Below, piece after piece: positions 50,750-63,455 of a stretch of 64,000 nt of DNA. Numbering within the stretch: the first letter of the stretch is position 1; the number at the start of each line of letters is the position of its first letter. The position numbers were made by a program, and so were the translations under genes. The notes beneath the pieces are model-generated. The model made no database searches, was not told where the DNA came from, and saw only the letters and a list, made by a program, of their open reading frames with translations. Origin of the DNA: Cellulomonas composti (GTDB lineage Bacteria > Actinomycetota > Actinomycetes > Actinomycetales > Cellulomonadaceae); assembly GCF_007990245.1 (NCBI RefSeq), contig NZ_BJWG01000001.1, forward strand, positions 372,001-436,000. Direction: 5' to 3'.

Positions 50750-51976
50750 TCAGGCGGTGAGGGGGGTGGTGGGGTCGGCGAGGCGGGTGGGGTCGATGCG
50801 GGTGCGGGAGCGGATGAGGGCCTGGACGTCGTCGACCACGTCCCAGACGTTGACGTTCATGCCCGCCAGCACGCGGCCGTCGCGCAGCCAGAACGCGACG
50901 AGCTCGCGGGCCGCGAGGTCGCCGCGGACGACGACCTCGTCGTACCCGGCCGGCCCGATCCACCCGGTGTATTCCATGCCGAGGTCGAACTGGTCGGTGA
51001 AGAAGTACGGCAGCCGGTCGTAGGGCTCGTCGGCGCCGAGGACGGTCGCCGCGACGGTCTCGCCGTGGTGCAGCGCCGCGTCCCAGTGCTCGACGCGCAC
51101 ACGCGCGCCCAGGAACGGGTGCGCGACGGCGGCGAGGTCGCCGACCGCCAGGACGCGGGGGTCCGAGGTGCGCAGGTGCGCATCGGTGAGCACGCCGTCG
51201 CCGACGTCGAGGCCAGCAGCCTGCGCGAGCGCCACGCGCGGCCGGGCGCCTACCGCGACGACGACGAGGTCGGCGGGCAGCAGCGTCCCGTCGTCGAGCT
51301 CGACGGCGCCGACCCGCACGCCGTCACCGCCGGGCACGAGCGCGCGCACCTGCGTCCGCACGCGCAGGTCGACGCCGTTCTCGCGGTGCAGCGCGGCGAA
51401 CATCGCGGCGAGCTCGGGGCCGAGCACGCCGTGCAGCGGCGCGTCGCCGCGCACGAGGACCGTGACCTCGCACCCGGCCGCGCGGGCCGCAGCGGCCACC
51501 TCGAGCCCGATCCAGCCGCCACCCACGACGACGACGCGCGGCGATGCCGCGAGCAGCACGCGCAGCCGATCGCTGTCGTCGAGCGTGCGCAAGCTGACGA
51601 CGCCCTCGAGCCACGCGCCCGGCACGTCGAGCCGGTTCGGCTCGGAACCCGTGGCCAGGACGAGGTGGTCGTAGTCGGTGCGGCCGCCGCCGGCGTCGAG
51701 CACGTGCTGGGAGGCCCGGTCGATCGCCGTCACCGTGACGCCCGTGCGCAGCCGCACCTCCTGCTCGTCGGCCCAGTGCGCGTGGCGCACGAAGGAGTCG
51801 CGCTCGTCGGTGCCGAGCAGGTAGCCCTTGGACAGCGGCGGGCGCTCGTAGGGGCGTTCCGTCTCGTCGCCCAGGATCGTCAGATCCCCCTCGAAGCCGC
51901 GCTCGCGCAGCGCCTCGGCCGTCCTGGCGCCGGCGAGCCCACCGCCGACCACCACCACCCGTCCCGACGTCGTCAT
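50750..51976 (-). CDS. FAD-dependent ferredoxin/rubredoxin reductase-like NAD(P)H oxidoreductase
   Basis: 408 residues. N-terminal FAD fold RVVVVGGGLAGARTAEALRE, then the ferredoxin-reductase signature RPYERPPLSKGYL. The NAD(P)-binding fold is RVVVVGGGWIGLEVAAAARA, and the second FAD motif is VLAVGDLAAVAHPF; EHWDAALHHGETVA is also typical. It would pass electrons from NAD(P)H to a ferredoxin for a monooxygenase or P450, but no such partner is nearby. It is a single gene, with 147 bp separating its start from the divergent glgX. Confidence 0.9.
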   Translation of the reverse strand: MTTSGRVVVVGGGLAGARTAEALRERGFEGDLTILGDETERPYERPPLSKGYLLGTDERDSFVRHAHWADEQEVRLRTGVTVTAIDRASQHVLDAGGGRTDYDHLVLATGSEPNRLDVPGAWLEGVVSLRTLDDSDRLRVLLAASPRVVVVGGGWIGLEVAAAARAAGCEVTVLVRGDAPLHGVLGPELAAMFAALHRENGVDLRVRTQVRALVPGGDGVRVGAVELDDGTLLPADLVVVAVGARPRVALAQAAGLDVGDGVLTDAHLRTSDPRVLAVGDLAAVAHPFLGARVRVEHWDAALHHGETVAATVLGADEPYDRLPYFFTDQFDLGMEYTGWIGPAGYDEVVVRGDLAARELVAFWLRDGRVLAGMNVNVWDVVDDVQALIRSRTRIDPTRLADPTTPLTA

Positions 51977-52123
51977 GCGGTCAGCCGAGCACCCCGGCGG
52001 GCCGCGCGCAACCCCTGCGCGTCCGTCGTTGCGCGTGCGAGGGGCGCGGCGCGACCTGGACGTGTGACGAACTCACCCCCGGCAGGCCGTGCCCGTCGGC
52101 CCGCACGTGGCACGCTGGGCGCC

Positions 52124-54510
<2,387 letters not shown>

Positions 54511-54514
<4 letters not shown>

Positions 54515-57018
54515 CCGACGCGCGCCAGACCCCCGCCCGCCGGCTGCCCGCCCCCGGGCGGCCCGTGCCCACCTCGACGTACCGGGTCCAGCTCGGACCG
54601 GACCTCACGCTCGACGACGTCGCGGCCCGGGTCGGCTACCTCACCGACCTCGGCGTGACGCACGTGTACCTGTCACCCGTGCTGCGCGCGGCGCCGGGTT
54701 CGACGCACGGGTACGACGTCGTGCGGCACGACGAGATCGCGCCCGAGCTCGGTGGCCTGCCGGCGCTGCGCCGGCTCGCGGATGCCGCGCACGGCGCGGG
54801 CCTCGGGCTGGTGCTCGACATCGTGCCCAACCACATGGCCGTCCCGACGCCGGTGTGGCACAACGCGGCGCTCTGGTCGGTGCTCGTCGAGGGGCCGGCG
54901 TCGCCCTACGCCTCATGGTTCGACGTGGACTGGTCGGCCGGCGACGGCGCGGTGCTCATGCCGGTGCTGGCCGACCGGATCGGCGCGGTCGTCGCCTCGG
55001 GCGAGATCACGCTCGACGAGGCGGACGTCCCGGGCTTCGGCACCACGACCGTGCTGCGCTACGGCGAGCACGTCTTCCCGGTCCGCGAGGGCACGACGGC
55101 GCTGCCGCTCACCGAGCTGCTCGAGCGCCAGCACTACCGCCTCGCGTACTGGCGCGTGGCCGACGAGGAGCTCAACTACCGGCGGTTCTTCGACGTCGGC
55201 ACGCTCGTCGCGGTGCGTGTCGAGGATCCCGACGTGTTCGAGGCGACGCACCGCCTGGTGCTGGACCTGCTGGCCGACGGCACGCTCGACGGCCTGCGGA
55301 TCGACCACCCCGACGGCCTGGCTGACCCGGCCGGATACCTTCAGCGGTTGCACGAGGCGAGCGAGGGCGCGTGGGTCGTCGTCGAGAAGATCCTCGAGGG
55401 CGACGAGGACCTGCCCGCGGACTGGAGCACGGCCGGCACCACCGGCTACGACGCGCTGTGGCGCATCCAGCAGACGTTCGTCGACCCCGGCGGCGCCGCG
55501 CCGCTGGGCGCACTCATGCACCGGCTCACGGGCGACGCGTCGGACGACTACGCGCACGTCGTCGAGCAGGCCAAGCGCGAGGTCGTCGACGGTCCGCTGT
55601 ACGCCGAGGTGTACCGCCTGACGACGCTCGCGGCGAGCATCTGCTCCGACGACCTGCGCCTGCGCGACCACACGTGGCGCGCGGTGCACGAGTGCCTCGT
55701 CGAGCTGCTCGTCGCGTTCGACCGCTACCGCGCCTACGTCGTGCCCGGTCAGCAGGTGCACCCGGACTCGGTCGCGGCGCTCGAGCACGCGGCGGCGGTG
55801 GCCCGCGGGCGGATGTCGGCCGAGCGCGGGGCGACGATGGACGTCGTCGTCGACCTCATGCTCGGTCGCGAGGTCGGCAGCGCCGGGCGCACGCGCGGGA
55901 ACCGGCGCGACGAGCTCGTCGTGCGCTTCCAGCAGACGTGCGGCGCGGTGAATGCCAAGGGCGTCGAGGACACGGCCTACTACCGCTGGACCCAGCTCGT
56001 CGGGCTGTGCGAGGTGGGCGGCGAGCCGACCCGGTTCGCGCTGACGCCCACCGACCTCGCGGCCTGGGCGGCGCGGCAGCAGCAGACCGCGCCCCTGGCG
56101 ATGACGACCCTGTCGACGCACGACACCAAGCGCGGCGAGGACACGCGCAACCGGCTCGCGGCGCTGAGCGAGCTGCCGCTCGAGTGGGCGGACCTCGTGC
56201 GCCGGGTGCACGCGACGACCGCCGCCTACCGCAGCGCGCGCGTCGACGGCCGGATCGAGTCGTGGCTGTGGCAGACGCTCGCCGGCACGTGGACGGCCGA
56301 CGGCCCGATCTCGTCGGACCGGCTCGTCCCGTACCTGACCAAGGCGATGCGCGAGGCCAAGACCAGCACCTGGTGGACCGCGCCCGACGACGTCTACGAG
56401 ACCGCGGTGCTCGACCTGGCCCGCCACGCGCTGGCCGACCCCGTGGTGAGCGGGCTGTTCGAGGGCTGGGAGCAGCGCACGCGTGCGGCGGTGCGGGCGA
56501 CGACCCTGGGCACCAAGCTCGTGCAGCTCACGCTGCCGGGCGTGCCGGACGTCTACCAGGGCTCCGAGGTCGCGGTGCCGACGCTCGTCGACCCGGACAA
56601 CCGCCGGCCGGTCGACGTCGACGCGATCGCCGCGCGCCTCACGCGTCTCGACGAGGGTGCCGGGCCGCGGGACCTGTCCGACGAGAAGCTGCTCGTCACG
56701 TCGCGCGCGCTGCGGGTGCGCCGGGACCAGCCCGATGCGTTCGTCGGACCCGAGGCGGGCTACGTGCCGCTCGCGCACTCGTCGGGCCAGTCGATGGTCT
56801 ACGCGCGCACGGTCGCCGACGACCCGCGCGTGGTGGTCGTCGCGACGCGCCTGGCGGCGTCGGTGGACCGGCTCGGCGGGTGGGCGGACCACACCGTCGT
56901 CGTGCCGCCCGGCGACTGGCTGGACGTGCTCACGGGGCACGAGGTCACGGGCGGCATCGTGCCCGTCGCGCCGCTCCTCGAGCGCCTGCCCGTCGCGCTG
57001 CTGGTCAGGACGGCCTGA
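54511..57018 (+). CDS. treY: Maltooligosyltrehalose synthase
   Basis: 835 residues, GH13. It turns the reducing-end glucose of a malto-chain into a trehalose unit. Motifs: STYRVQLGPDLTLDDV, VYLSPVLRAAPGSTHGYDV, DIVPNHMAV, DGLRIDHPDGLADP (nucleophile), VVVEKILEGDEDLP (acid) and STHDTKRGEDTRNRL, all typical of TreY and of full length. The start GTG 54511 overlaps the glgX stop; treZ begins directly after its stop. Confidence 0.95.
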
Positions 57019-58800
57019 GTGGTGCGCGTGTGGGCGCCGCGAGCCGGCGCCGTGGACCTCGTCACGACCGCGCTCGCGACGGGTGACCGCGCACCGATGC
57101 AGCCCGAGCCCGACGGCTGGTGGACCATCGACGTGGACCTGCCGGACGGCACGGACTACGCGTTCTCGCTCGACGGCGGCCCGCCGCGCGCCGACCCCCG
57201 CGCCCCGCGCCTGCCGGACGGTCCCCACGGTCCGGGCCGCACGTTCGACGCGTCGGGTTTCGCCTGGTCGGACGCGGGCTGGTCGGGCCTCGACGTGCGT
57301 GGGCGCGTCCTCTACGAGCTGCACGTCGGCACGTTCACGCCCGTCGGCACGCTCGACGCAGCGGCCGAACACCTCCCGGAGCTCGTCTCGCTGGGCGTCG
57401 ACGTGGTCGAGCTCATGCCGCTCGCGACGTTCGACGGGCCCCGCGGCTGGGGCTACGACGGCGTCACGCTATGGGCGGTGCACGAGGCGTACGGCGGCCC
57501 GGCGGCGCTGCAACGCTTCGTCGACGCCGCGCACGGCCTGGGCCTGGCGGTCTGCCTCGACGTGGTGCACAACCACCTCGGCCCGGCCGGCAACTACCTC
57601 TCGGAGTTCGGGCCCTACTTCACGCCGCGGCACCGCACTCCGTGGGGCGACGCGATCAACCTGGACGACGACGGGTCCGACGAGGTGCGCGCGTGGATCG
57701 TCGGCTCCGCGCTGCGGTGGCTCCGGGACTTCCACGTTGACGCGCTGCGGCTCGACGCGGTGCACGAGCTCGCCGACGACTCGGTCCCCCACCTGCTCGC
57801 CGAGCTCTCCGACGCGGTCGCCGCGCTGTCCGACGAGCTCGGCCGGCCGCTGTCGCTCGTCGCGGAGTCCGACCTGAACGACCTGGTCTCCGTCGCGCCG
57901 ACCGCTGCCGGCGGCTGGGGCATGACCGCGCAGTGGGCCGACGACGTGCACCACGCGCTGCACGCGCTCCTGACCGGTGAGCGGCACGGCTACTACGTGG
58001 ACTTCGGCTCGCCCGCGACGCTGCGGCACGCGCTGACCCGCGTGTTCGTCCACGAGGGCGGCTGGTCCGCGTTCCGCGGCCAGGACTGGGGCCGCCCGGT
58101 GCCCGCCGGCACCGACGGGCACCGGTTCGTCGTGAGCCTGCAGAACCACGACCAGGTGGGCAACCGCGCGCGCGGCGACCGCCCGGCGGAGCACCTCACG
58201 GACGACGCGCTCGCGTGCGCCGCCGCGCTGGTGCTGCTTTCGCCCTTCACGCCGATGCTCTTCATGGGCGAGGAGTGGGGCACGCGTCGCCGCTTCCCGT
58301 TCTTCACGTCGTTCCCGGACCCGTCCCTGGCGGCCGCCGTGCGCGAGGGCCGTCGGGCCGAGTTCGCCCGGCACGGCTGGGGCGAGCACGACGTCCCCGA
58401 CCCGCAGGACCCGGCGACCGCGGCGGCGGCCGTACTCGACCACGCCGAGCGGCGCGAGCCGGGCCACGCGCGCCTGCTCGACTGGCACCGCACGCTCGTC
58501 GGCCTGCGCCGCAGCATCCCCGACCTCGCCTCGGGCGACCTCGCGGCGACCGACCTGCGCTGGGAGGGTCCCGACGAGCCCGCCGACGGACCGTGGCACG
58601 GTGTCCTCGTCCTCGTACGCGGGCGGGCGCTCGTCGTCGTGAACCTCTCGCCCGACGAGCGCCGGGTGCCGCTGGAGGTCCCGCCGGACGCCGGCCCGCT
58701 GCAGGTCGTCGCCGCGTGGGCGCCGGCCGTGCTCGACCCGACCGGCCCCGCCGTCCTCCTGCCGGGCACCTCGGTCGTCGTGCTCGTGCCCGGGACGTAG
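57019..58800 (+). CDS. treZ: Maltooligosyltrehalose trehalohydrolase
   Basis: 593 residues. It releases trehalose from the chain end made by TreY. N-terminal CBM48-like domain (VRVWAPRAGAVDLV), then GH13: YELHVGTFTPVGTLDAA, DVVHNHLGPAGNYL, DALRLDAVHEL (nucleophile), LVAESDLND (acid), SLQNHDQVGNRARGDRP. GTG 57019 abuts the treY stop without a gap. With glgX and treY it forms the complete glycogen-to-trehalose (TreX-TreY-TreZ) pathway in one operon. Confidence 0.95.
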   Translation: MVRVWAPRAGAVDLVTTALATGDRAPMQPEPDGWWTIDVDLPDGTDYAFSLDGGPPRADPRAPRLPDGPHGPGRTFDASGFAWSDAGWSGLDVRGRVLYELHVGTFTPVGTLDAAAEHLPELVSLGVDVVELMPLATFDGPRGWGYDGVTLWAVHEAYGGPAALQRFVDAAHGLGLAVCLDVVHNHLGPAGNYLSEFGPYFTPRHRTPWGDAINLDDDGSDEVRAWIVGSALRWLRDFHVDALRLDAVHELADDSVPHLLAELSDAVAALSDELGRPLSLVAESDLNDLVSVAPTAAGGWGMTAQWADDVHHALHALLTGERHGYYVDFGSPATLRHALTRVFVHEGGWSAFRGQDWGRPVPAGTDGHRFVVSLQNHDQVGNRARGDRPAEHLTDDALACAAALVLLSPFTPMLFMGEEWGTRRRFPFFTSFPDPSLAAAVREGRRAEFARHGWGEHDVPDPQDPATAAAAVLDHAERREPGHARLLDWHRTLVGLRRSIPDLASGDLAATDLRWEGPDEPADGPWHGVLVLVRGRALVVVNLSPDERRVPLEVPPDAGPLQVVAAWAPAVLDPTGPAVLLPGTSVVVLVPGT

Positions 58801-58838
58801 CCCGCCGCTCGCCGCCGCCGGACGCACCATCCCGCTCC

Positions 58839-58852
58839 GCGCGCGGGCGCGC
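58839..58852. terminator. GC hairpin between convergent treZ and the LysR gene
   Basis: GCGCG-CGGG-CGCGC (5-bp stem, 4-nt loop) lies in the 59-bp gap between the two 3' ends. The position suits a bidirectional terminator; there is no T tract and such stems are common by chance at this GC content. Confidence 0.25.
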
Positions 58853-58859
58853 ACCGACG

Positions 58860-59756
58860 TCAAACCGCGGCGGCGACGGTCTCGAGCGTGTCCCGGAACG
58901 CGCTCACCGCGGGCGAGCGCAGGCCCGCGACCCGCTGCGCCGTGAACACGGTCCGGCGCGGGTGCGCGGGCAGGTCGACGAGGCGGGCGGTGGTCGGACG
59001 ACCGGTCCAGACAAGGTCGGGCAGCAGCGCGACGGCGTTGCCCGACTCGACGAGCCGGATCTGGGCCTGCAGGTCGGCCGTCTCGTACCGGACTTCCGGC
59101 TCGAAGCCCGCGGCCCGGCACGTCTGCTCCGCGAAGTGCCGCGACGCGGTCCCGCGCGGTTCCATCACCCACGGCAGGGCGCGTGCGCCGTCGAGGTCCT
59201 CGACCGCGGTGGGCGCCTCGTCGCGCGGTGGCAGGGCGAGCCGGATGGCGTCGGTGGTCAGGTCGCGCCGGTCGAGGCCCATCAGCCACGGCGCGGCGTG
59301 CGCGGGGTAGTGCTCGGCGACGACGAGGTCGAACTCGCGCGCCCAGGTCTCGTGCAAAGCGCTCTCCGGCTCGCGCTGCACCATCTCGACGCGCACCTGC
59401 GGGTGCCGGCGACCCATCTCGCGCAGCGCGGCCGGCATGAGCGCGAGCGCCGCGGACTGGAACACCGCGACCCGCACGCGGCCGCGCACCTCGGTGGCCG
59501 ATGCGGCGAGCTCGGCCTCCGCGCGCTCGAGCGTGTCGAGCAGCTCACCGGCCGCAGCGACGAGCACCTCTGCCTGCGGCGTCAGCCGCACGCCGCGCCC
59601 GGAGCGGCGCAGCAGCGGGACGCCGGCCTCCTTCTCCAGCAGGCTGAGCTGCTGGGACACCGCCGACGGGCTGTAGCTCAACGCCTCGGCCACGGCGGCC
59701 AACGTGCCCCGGGCGGCGAGCTCGCGCAGCAGGACGAGCCGGCGCAGGTCGAGCAT
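58860..59756 (-). CDS. LysR-family regulator, probable regulator of putA
   Basis: 298 residues. HTH at the N-terminus (LDLRRLVLLRELAARGTLAA, then VAEALSYSPSAVSQQLSLLE), followed by the substrate-binding type effector domain (VRVAVFQSAALALMPAALRE onward). ATG 59756 has GAGAGG about 5 nt upstream and the correct family start (MLDLRRL). It is divergent from putA, with a T-N11-A palindrome in the shared gap. Proline is the likely effector by context only. Confidence 0.88.
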   Translation of the reverse strand: MLDLRRLVLLRELAARGTLAAVAEALSYSPSAVSQQLSLLEKEAGVPLLRRSGRGVRLTPQAEVLVAAAGELLDTLERAEAELAASATEVRGRVRVAVFQSAALALMPAALREMGRRHPQVRVEMVQREPESALHETWAREFDLVVAEHYPAHAAPWLMGLDRRDLTTDAIRLALPPRDEAPTAVEDLDGARALPWVMEPRGTASRHFAEQTCRAAGFEPEVRYETADLQAQIRLVESGNAVALLPDLVWTGRPTTARLVDLPAHPRRTVFTAQRVAGLRSPAVSAFRDTLETVAAAV

Positions 59757-59779
59757 GGCGGCCTCTCTCGTCGGAATCA

Positions 59780-59792
59780 TCAGAAGAACTGA
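59780..59792. promoter_or_regulatory. LysR-box-like palindrome TCAG-AAGAA-CTGA (T-N11-A)
   Basis: A 13-bp interrupted palindrome lies 24 bp upstream of the lysR start and 104 bp before putA. It has the T-N11-A frame of LysR-type binding sites. It probably serves autoregulation and putA control. Confidence 0.5.
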
Positions 59793-59895
59793 CGACTACT
59801 GTGCCAGAACCGTCGCTGTACGTGACGACTTGCGCGACGAATACTGGCGAGGACGGCGCATGCCCGGCCCCCGCTGCACGCGAAGGACGCTCACC

Positions 59896-62800
59896 ATGAC
59901 GACCACCCCGCCTGCACCCCACGCCCACCCCGTTCCGGACCCGGACCCGGTCTTCGACGCCGCCGACCCGGCGCTCGCGGCCGAGGCCGTCGCCCTGGTC
60001 CGGCGCTGGCTGCACGAGGCGGCGGGCCACCCCGTCGAAGGCTCGGCCGCCCAGCTCGCCGCGCTGCTCAAGGACCCGGCGGGGCTGCCGTTCGTGGTCG
60101 GGTTCGTCGACGGCGTCGTCCGGCCGCAGGACGTGCGGGTCGCGGCGCGCACGCTGGACGACCTCGCGGGCCGCGCGCCCGCGTTCCTGCCGGCGGGTCA
60201 GCGGGCGCTGCTGCGGCTCGGCGGAGCGCTGGCACCGCTGCTCCCCCACCTCGTCGTGCCCGCGGCGCGGCGCGTGCTGCGCCATCTCGTCGGGCATCTC
60301 GTCGTGGACGCGACCGATCGCCGGCTCGGCCACGCGATCGCCCGCCTGCGCCGCGACGGCGTGCGGCTCAACCTCAACCTGCTGGGCGAGGCCATCCTCG
60401 GTCGCCAGGAGGCCGCGCGGCGCCTCGCCGGCACGCGGCGCCTGCTCGCGCGCGACGACGTGGACTACGTCTCGGTGAAGGTCTCCTCGACGGTCGCGCC
60501 CCACAGCCCGTGGGCGCACGACGAGACCGTCGCCACCACGGTCGCCGAGCTCGAGCCCCTCTTCCGGCTCGCCGCCACGTCGCCCACACCGAAGTTCGTG
60601 AACCTCGACATGGAGGAGTACAAGGACCTCGACGTCACGCTCGAGGTCTTCATGGCGCTCCTCGACCAGCCCCACCTGCTCCGCCTCGAGGCGGGCATCG
60701 TGCTGCAGGCCTACCTGCCGGACGCGCTGCCCGCGATGCAGCGGCTGCAGGCCTGGGCGGCCGACCGGTGCGCGCGCGGCGGGGCACCCGTCAAGGTCCG
60801 CCTGGTCAAGGGCGCGAACCTGCCCATGGAGCGCGTCGAGGCCGAGCTGCACGGCTGGCCGCTGGCGACCTGGCACGCCAAGCACGAGTCCGACGCGCAC
60901 TACAAGCGCGTGCTCGACTACGCGTTGCACCCGGACCGCGTCGCGCACGTGCGGCTCGGCGTGGCGGGGCACAACCTGTTCGACGTCGCGTACGCCTGGC
61001 TGCTCGCCGGGCGCCGGGGCGTCCGTGACGCCGTCGAGTTCGAGATGCTGCTCGGCATGGCGCCGGGCCAGGCCGAAGCGGTGCGCCGCGAGGTGGGGTC
61101 ACTGCTGCTCTACACGCCCGTCGTCGCGCCGCGCGAGTTCGACGTCGCGATCGCCTACCTGATCCGCCGGCTCGAAGAGGGCGCCTCGAGCGACAACTTC
61201 ATGTCCGCGGTCTTCGAGCTCGACTCCGACCCCGAGCTGTTCGCGCGCGAATGCGACCGGTTCCTGATGTCGGTCGCCGCGATGTCCGACGACGCCCCGC
61301 CCCGCCACCGCGTACCGGACCGCTACGCCGCGCTCGCGGCGCCGCCCGGACCGGGCGCCTTCGCGAGCACCCCCGACACCGATCCGGCCGTGCCCGAGAA
61401 CCGCGAGTGGGCGCGCGCGGTGCTTGCGCGGGTCGCGGACTCGCGGCTCGGGACCGACACGATCACCGCGGCCCGGCTCGACACGGCAGCGCAGGTCGAT
61501 GACGTCGTCACCGGCGCCCGCGTCGCGGCCTCGTCCTGGGCCGCGCGCAGCGCCGACGAACGGGCGGCGGTGCTGCACGCCGTGGGTGACGCGCTCGAGG
61601 CGCACCGCGCCGACCTGCTCGAGGTCATGGCCTCCGAGGCCGGCAAGACGCTCGACCAGGGCGATCCGGAGGTCTCCGAGGCCGTCGACTTCGCGCACTA
61701 CTACGCCGAGCTCGCGCGCGGGCTGGAGCACGTCGACGGCGCCGTGTTCGAGCCCGCGCGCGTCACCCTCGTCACGCCGCCGTGGAACTTCCCCGTCGCG
61801 ATCCCGGCGGGCTCCACGCTCGCGGCGCTCGCCGCCGGGTCGGCCGTCGTGCTCAAGCCCGCCGGACCGGCACGGCGCTGCGGGGCCGTGCTCGCCGAGG
61901 CGCTGTGGGAAGCCGGGGTCCCGCGAGACGTCCTGCGCCTGGTGCAGGTCGGCGAGCACGACCTGGGCCGCGCGCTCGTCGGGCACCCCGATGTGGACCG
62001 CGTGATCCTCACGGGCGCGTACGAGACCGCGGAGCTGTTCCGCTCGTTCCGCCCCGACCTGCCGCTGCTCGCCGAGACGAGCGGCAAGAACGCGATCGTC
62101 GTGACGCCGAGCGCCGACCTCGACCTCGCGGTCCGCGACGTCGTCGCCTCCGCGTTCGGGCACGCCGGTCAGAAGTGCTCGGCCGCGTCGCTGGTCGTGC
62201 TCGTCGGGTCCGTGGCGCGTTCCCGCCGGTTCCGGGACCAGCTCCTGGACGCGGTCTCCTCGCTCGTCGTCGGACCGCCCGAGGACCCGCGCACCCAGAT
62301 GGGGCCGCTGATCGAACCCGCCCGCGGCAAGCTGCTCACCGGGCTCACGACGCTCGACGAGGGTGAGCGCTGGGCGCTGGCGCCGCGCCGGCTCGACGAC
62401 GACGGCCGGCTGTGGACCCCCGGCGTACGCGTGGGCGTGCGCCGCGGCGCGCCGGCGCACCTGACCGAGTACTTCGGCCCCGTGCTCGCCGTGATGACCG
62501 CCACCGACCTCGACGAGGCGATCGCGATCGTCAACGACGTCGACTTCGGACTCACGTCGGGCCTGCACGCGCTCGACCCCGACGAGATCGCGACCTGGCT
62601 CGCCGGCGTCCACGCGGGCAACCTGTACGTGAACCGCGGCACGACGGGCGCGATCGTGCGCCGCCAGCCGTTCGGCGGCTGGAAGCGCTCGGCGGTCGGC
62701 CCGGGCGCCAAGGCGGGCGGGCCGGGCTACCTCGACGGCCTGGGCACGTGGCGCACCGCGCGTGCGGTGCAGGGCACGGACGTGTCCGACGAGCATGCCC

Positions 62801-63390
62801 GTGCACTGGTCGCGGCGGCGCGCGTCGACCTGCCGGCCGACGAGGCAGATGCTGTCGAACGCGGCGCCCGCAGCGACGCGCTCGCGTGGGCGACCCGGTT
62901 CGCGGCGCGCGACGTCACCGCGCTCACGGCCGAACGCAACGTGCTACGCCATCTGCCCTACGGCGACCCCGTGCTCGTGCGCCTGGCCGCCGGTCAGGGA
63001 GCCGGACCGCTCGTGCGCGTCGTGGCGGCGGCCGCCGTCGCAGGAGCGCGCATCGTCGTGAGCAGCGCCGACACCCTGCCGGACCGCATCACCGCAGCCG
63101 TCGCGGCAGCCGCGCTGGAGCTGCACGTCGAGGACGAAGCCGCCTGGCTCGCGCGCGTCGCGGCCCTGGGCGGTGGCCGGATCCGCCTGCTCGGCGCCCC
63201 CGCGGGCTCGCTCGTCGCGGCCACCCACGGCCGCCCGGACGTCGCTGTCTGGGACCACCCCGCCACCGAGTCGGGCCGCGTCGAGCTCGCCCCGTTCCTG
63301 CGCGAGCAGGCCGTCAGCGTCACAGCCCACCGCTTCGGCACCCCCAACCACCTCACCGACCACACCCTCCCCACCACCCCCGACCCCTGA
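59896..63390 (+). CDS. putA: Bifunctional proline dehydrogenase / L-glutamate-gamma-semialdehyde dehydrogenase
   Basis: 1164 residues. It oxidises proline to glutamate. The proline dehydrogenase part (residues ~50-470) has VSVKVSSTVAPHSPWAHDET, KFVNLDMEEYKDLDVTL, VKVRLVKGANLPMERVEAE and YLIRRLEEGASSDNFMS. The aldehyde dehydrogenase part (~510-960) has PWNFPVAIPAGSTLAALAAG, LLAETSGKNAIVV (Glu) and GHAGQKCSAAS (catalytic Cys). A C-terminal ~200-residue region resembles the structural domain of PutA. No DNA-binding RHH domain is seen at the N-terminus, so regulation must come from elsewhere, plausibly the divergent LysR. ATG 59896 has AAGGA upstream. Confidence 0.95.
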   Translation: MTTTPPAPHAHPVPDPDPVFDAADPALAAEAVALVRRWLHEAAGHPVEGSAAQLAALLKDPAGLPFVVGFVDGVVRPQDVRVAARTLDDLAGRAPAFLPAGQRALLRLGGALAPLLPHLVVPAARRVLRHLVGHLVVDATDRRLGHAIARLRRDGVRLNLNLLGEAILGRQEAARRLAGTRRLLARDDVDYVSVKVSSTVAPHSPWAHDETVATTVAELEPLFRLAATSPTPKFVNLDMEEYKDLDVTLEVFMALLDQPHLLRLEAGIVLQAYLPDALPAMQRLQAWAADRCARGGAPVKVRLVKGANLPMERVEAELHGWPLATWHAKHESDAHYKRVLDYALHPDRVAHVRLGVAGHNLFDVAYAWLLAGRRGVRDAVEFEMLLGMAPGQAEAVRREVGSLLLYTPVVAPREFDVAIAYLIRRLEEGASSDNFMSAVFELDSDPELFARECDRFLMSVAAMSDDAPPRHRVPDRYAALAAPPGPGAFASTPDTDPAVPENREWARAVLARVADSRLGTDTITAARLDTAAQVDDVVTGARVAASSWAARSADERAAVLHAVGDALEAHRADLLEVMASEAGKTLDQGDPEVSEAVDFAHYYAELARGLEHVDGAVFEPARVTLVTPPWNFPVAIPAGSTLAALAAGSAVVLKPAGPARRCGAVLAEALWEAGVPRDVLRLVQVGEHDLGRALVGHPDVDRVILTGAYETAELFRSFRPDLPLLAETSGKNAIVVTPSADLDLAVRDVVASAFGHAGQKCSAASLVVLVGSVARSRRFRDQLLDAVSSLVVGPPEDPRTQMGPLIEPARGKLLTGLTTLDEGERWALAPRRLDDDGRLWTPGVRVGVRRGAPAHLTEYFGPVLAVMTATDLDEAIAIVNDVDFGLTSGLHALDPDEIATWLAGVHAGNLYVNRGTTGAIVRRQPFGGWKRSAVGPGAKAGGPGYLDGLGTWRTARAVQGTDVSDEHARALVAAARVDLPADEADAVERGARSDALAWATRFAARDVTALTAERNVLRHLPYGDPVLVRLAAGQGAGPLVRVVAAAAVAGARIVVSSADTLPDRITAAVAAAALELHVEDEAAWLARVAALGGGRIRLLGAPAGSLVAATHGRPDVAVWDHPATESGRVELAPFLREQAVSVTAHRFGTPNHLTDHTLPTTPDP

Positions 63391-63455
63391 CCCCCTCCCG
63401 CCCCACCCCCCTGTCCGCCTCCCGCCCCACCCCCTGTCCCCCGGCACCGTCCCCC

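Noticed and set aside
52063-52077. CRP-like TGTGA...TCACC upstream of glgX
   Set aside because: The half-sites are 5 bp apart rather than 6, which puts them out of register for a CRP dimer.
54913-57372. Long minus-strand open frame antisense to treY/treZ
   Set aside because: Same reasoning; no motif, no ribosome site, opposite an enzyme pair with full motifs.
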